Below are positions 4,170 through 5,505 of a stretch of DNA of 5,505 nucleotides, piece by piece. Both the position numbers and the translations under genes were made by a program. Under the pieces are notes generated by a model, which saw nothing but the letters and a program-made list of their open reading frames with translations, had not been told where the DNA came from and searched no databases. Source of the stretch: Bacteroidales bacterium (GTDB lineage: Bacteria > Bacteroidota > Bacteroidia > Bacteroidales > UBA932); NCBI GenBank assembly GCA_017538685.1, contig JAFYIK010000100.1, forward strand, positions 1 to 5,505, read 5' to 3'. How positions within the stretch are numbered: the stretch's first letter is position 1; each line of letters starts with the position of its first letter.

Positions 4170-5505
4170 ATTAACTCGCCCCATTCGTCGGTGAGGGAGT
4201 CGAGGGTGCGTTTGAGTTCGAGGTATTCGCGTGTGAGTTCCATTATGTCAGCGCCGTCAGGAGGGGCTGAGAGGATGGTTTCGATCTCTTTCTGGCGGGA
4301 TTCCGCCTTAGCGATTTCGGCTTCCAGATAACGGATTCTGTCGCGTTTTTTGCGTTCCTGCTTGGACGCTTCTTTCTGTTCGGCGTATGATAGCGCCGGC
4401 TTGGGCGCGGAAACCGGCTTTTCGGGCGTTTTAACTGGCGCAGAAGCCTCTTTGCGATCCAACTCCTGCAGGGTTTCAAGTTTGCGCTTTTCGAGGAACT
4501 GGGCGACGGTTTCAAGGTGTTCTTTCACGACTCCGTCCTCGAATTCGTAGAATTTGTCTACGAGGCCATCGAGGAAGTCGCGGTCGTGCGAGACGATAAG
4601 GAGGGTGCCGTCGAAGGCCTTCAGGGCCTGCTTCAGGATATCCTTGGACTTGATGTCCATATGGTTCGTGGGCTCGTCCAGGGCAAGCAGGTTGTGGTTC
4701 TCGAGCATCAGCTTCGCCATACCCAGACGGGCGCGCTCGCCGCCGCTGAGGACGTTGACCCGCTTGTCGATATCTTCGCCCCTGAAAAGGAATTGAGCCA
4801 GGATGTCGCGCAGTTTGGTGCGTATCTCCCCCACGGCTATCCTGTCCAGCGTCTCGAACACCGTCACCGTCTTGTCCAGCACGTCTTCCTGGTTCTGCGC
4901 GAAATAGCCTATGCTGACGTTGTGGCCGACCTTGGACTCCCCCGCCATTGGCTCCAGCTGGCCCATAATCACGCGCATAAGGGTGGTCTTTCCTTCGCCG
5001 TTGCGCCCGACGAGGGCCACCTTCTCGCCGCGCTTTATCTCTATGTCCGCGCCGCGGAAAACGACCTTCTGCGGGTAGCCCGCCGTGAGCCCGGTGGCTT
5101 TGTAGACCACGTCGCCCGAGCGGGGCGCAGGTGGGAACTTGACAGTGAGGGTGGCGTTGTCCGTCTCGTCTATCTCGATGCGGTCCAGCTTGTCCAGGGC
5201 CTTGATCCTGGACTGGACCTGGTTGGATTTGGTGGGCTTGTAGCGGAACTTGTTGATGAAATCCTCCGTCTTCTCGATCATCCGCTGCTGGTTCTCGTAG
5301 GCCGCCGTCTGCTGGGCCATACGCTCGGCGCGAAGCTCCAGGTACTTGGTATACGGCACTTTATAGTCCTGCACGTGCCCGAGCACGACTTCTATCGTGC
5401 GGTTGGTGATGCGGTCGAGGAACTTTCGGTCGTGCGAGACGAGCATCAGGGAGCCCTTGCGGGCGGCGAGGTAGTCTTCCAGCCATTCTATGGACTCGAT
5501 GTCCA
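4166..5505 (-). CDS. ABC-F family ATPase (Uup/YheS-like), N-terminal part outside window
   Basis: The frame is open to the right edge; 445 complete residues are visible and the gene starts beyond 5505. The first residues, DIESIEWLEDYLAARKGSLM then LVSHDR, are the end of the first nucleotide-binding domain (after Walker B, with the switch histidine). An ABC_tran_Xtn-type interdomain linker rich in charged residues follows. In residues counted from the in-frame ATG at 5446, the second ATPase domain has Walker A GRNGEGKTT (147-155), Q-loop FAQNQ (182-186), signature LSGGE (233-237), Walker B LLALDEPTNHMD (253-264) and switch VSHDRDF (285-291). No membrane domain is present. A basic coiled-coil tail (about 355-426) resembles the C-terminal domain of Uup/YheS-type members. 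ABC-F proteins bind the ribosome E site and act in translation or, in some branches, antibiotic protection; the branch cannot be fixed without the N-terminus. The stop overlaps the cinA stop tail-to-tail. Confidence 0.93.
   Translation of the reverse strand, partial: DIESIEWLEDYLAARKGSLMLVSHDRKFLDRITNRTIEVVLGHVQDYKVPYTKYLELRAERMAQQTAAYENQQRMIEKTEDFINKFRYKPTKSNQVQSRIKALDKLDRIEIDETDNATLTVKFPPAPRSGDVVYKATGLTAGYPQKVVFRGADIEIKRGEKVALVGRNGEGKTTLMRVIMGQLEPMAGESKVGHNVSIGYFAQNQEDVLDKTVTVFETLDRIAVGEIRTKLRDILAQFLFRGEDIDKRVNVLSGGERARLGMAKLMLENHNLLALDEPTNHMDIKSKDILKQALKAFDGTLLIVSHDRDFLDGLVDKFYEFEDGVVKEHLETVAQFLEKRKLETLQELDRKEASAPVKTPEKPVSAPKPALSYAEQKEASKQERKKRDRIRYLEAEIAKAESRQKEIETILSAPPDGADIMELTREYLELKRTLDSLTDEWGELI

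Noticed and set aside
4985..5008. Walker A of the ABC-F protein reads GEGKTT rather than the more usual GKST
   Set aside because: Threonine in place of serine after the lysine is common and functional in P-loop ATPases, so this is not a defect.
1..5505. CRISPR array, insertion sequence, phage or defence genes
   Set aside because: No regularly spaced direct repeats, transposase, integrase or known defence domains are encoded. The XRE protein alone is not evidence of a phage or toxin-antitoxin module, and its partner gene is cinA.

Overview
The window looks like chromosomal DNA from a member of the Bacteroidales (Bacteroidota). Four things support this. Several sites fit the Bacteroides-type promoter (TTTG, about 19-20 bases, TAnnTTTG). 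No Shine-Dalgarno sequence precedes the starts I could place. QueA is of a long form that I associate with Bacteroidota. The left-edge gene ends like the outer-membrane beta-barrel proteins of that phylum. A genus cannot be named from this sequence alone; gut-type lineages such as Rikenellaceae or Bacteroidaceae are plausible.

Layout, left to right. (1) Positions 3-410 (+) are the 3' end of a probable outer-membrane beta-barrel protein, followed by a strong hairpin terminator at 431-459 that reads in both directions. (2) Positions 481-647 are a GC-rich, non-coding segment packed with small hairpins, ending at the queA stop codon. (3) queA (-), 647-1858, encodes the tRNA queuosine enzyme. Its leader carries a large imperfect inverted repeat (1871-1946) and its likely promoter lies at 1964-1995. 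(4) Positions 1972-2442 are an AT-rich gap of about 470 bases without a credible gene. It holds two well-formed plus-strand promoters, one far upstream (2027-2057) and one next to the following gene (2393-2423). (5) A small XRE-family regulator (2443-2904, +) is followed almost without a gap by cinA (2922-4169, +), probably as one operon. (6) An ABC-F ATPase gene (-) enters from the right edge and runs 5505 to 4166. It is truncated at its 5' end by the window, and its stop codon overlaps the cinA stop codon tail-to-tail.

The genes are mostly housekeeping: tRNA modification (QueA), pyridine-nucleotide salvage or repair (CinA) and ribosome-associated ABC-F function. They do not form one pathway. 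The XRE-cinA pair is the only clear functional unit. No new enzymatic or defence system is visible. The less ordinary material is non-coding: the two palindrome-rich elements flanking queA, which share short words, and the promoter at 2027-2057 with no gene behind it for about 380 bases.
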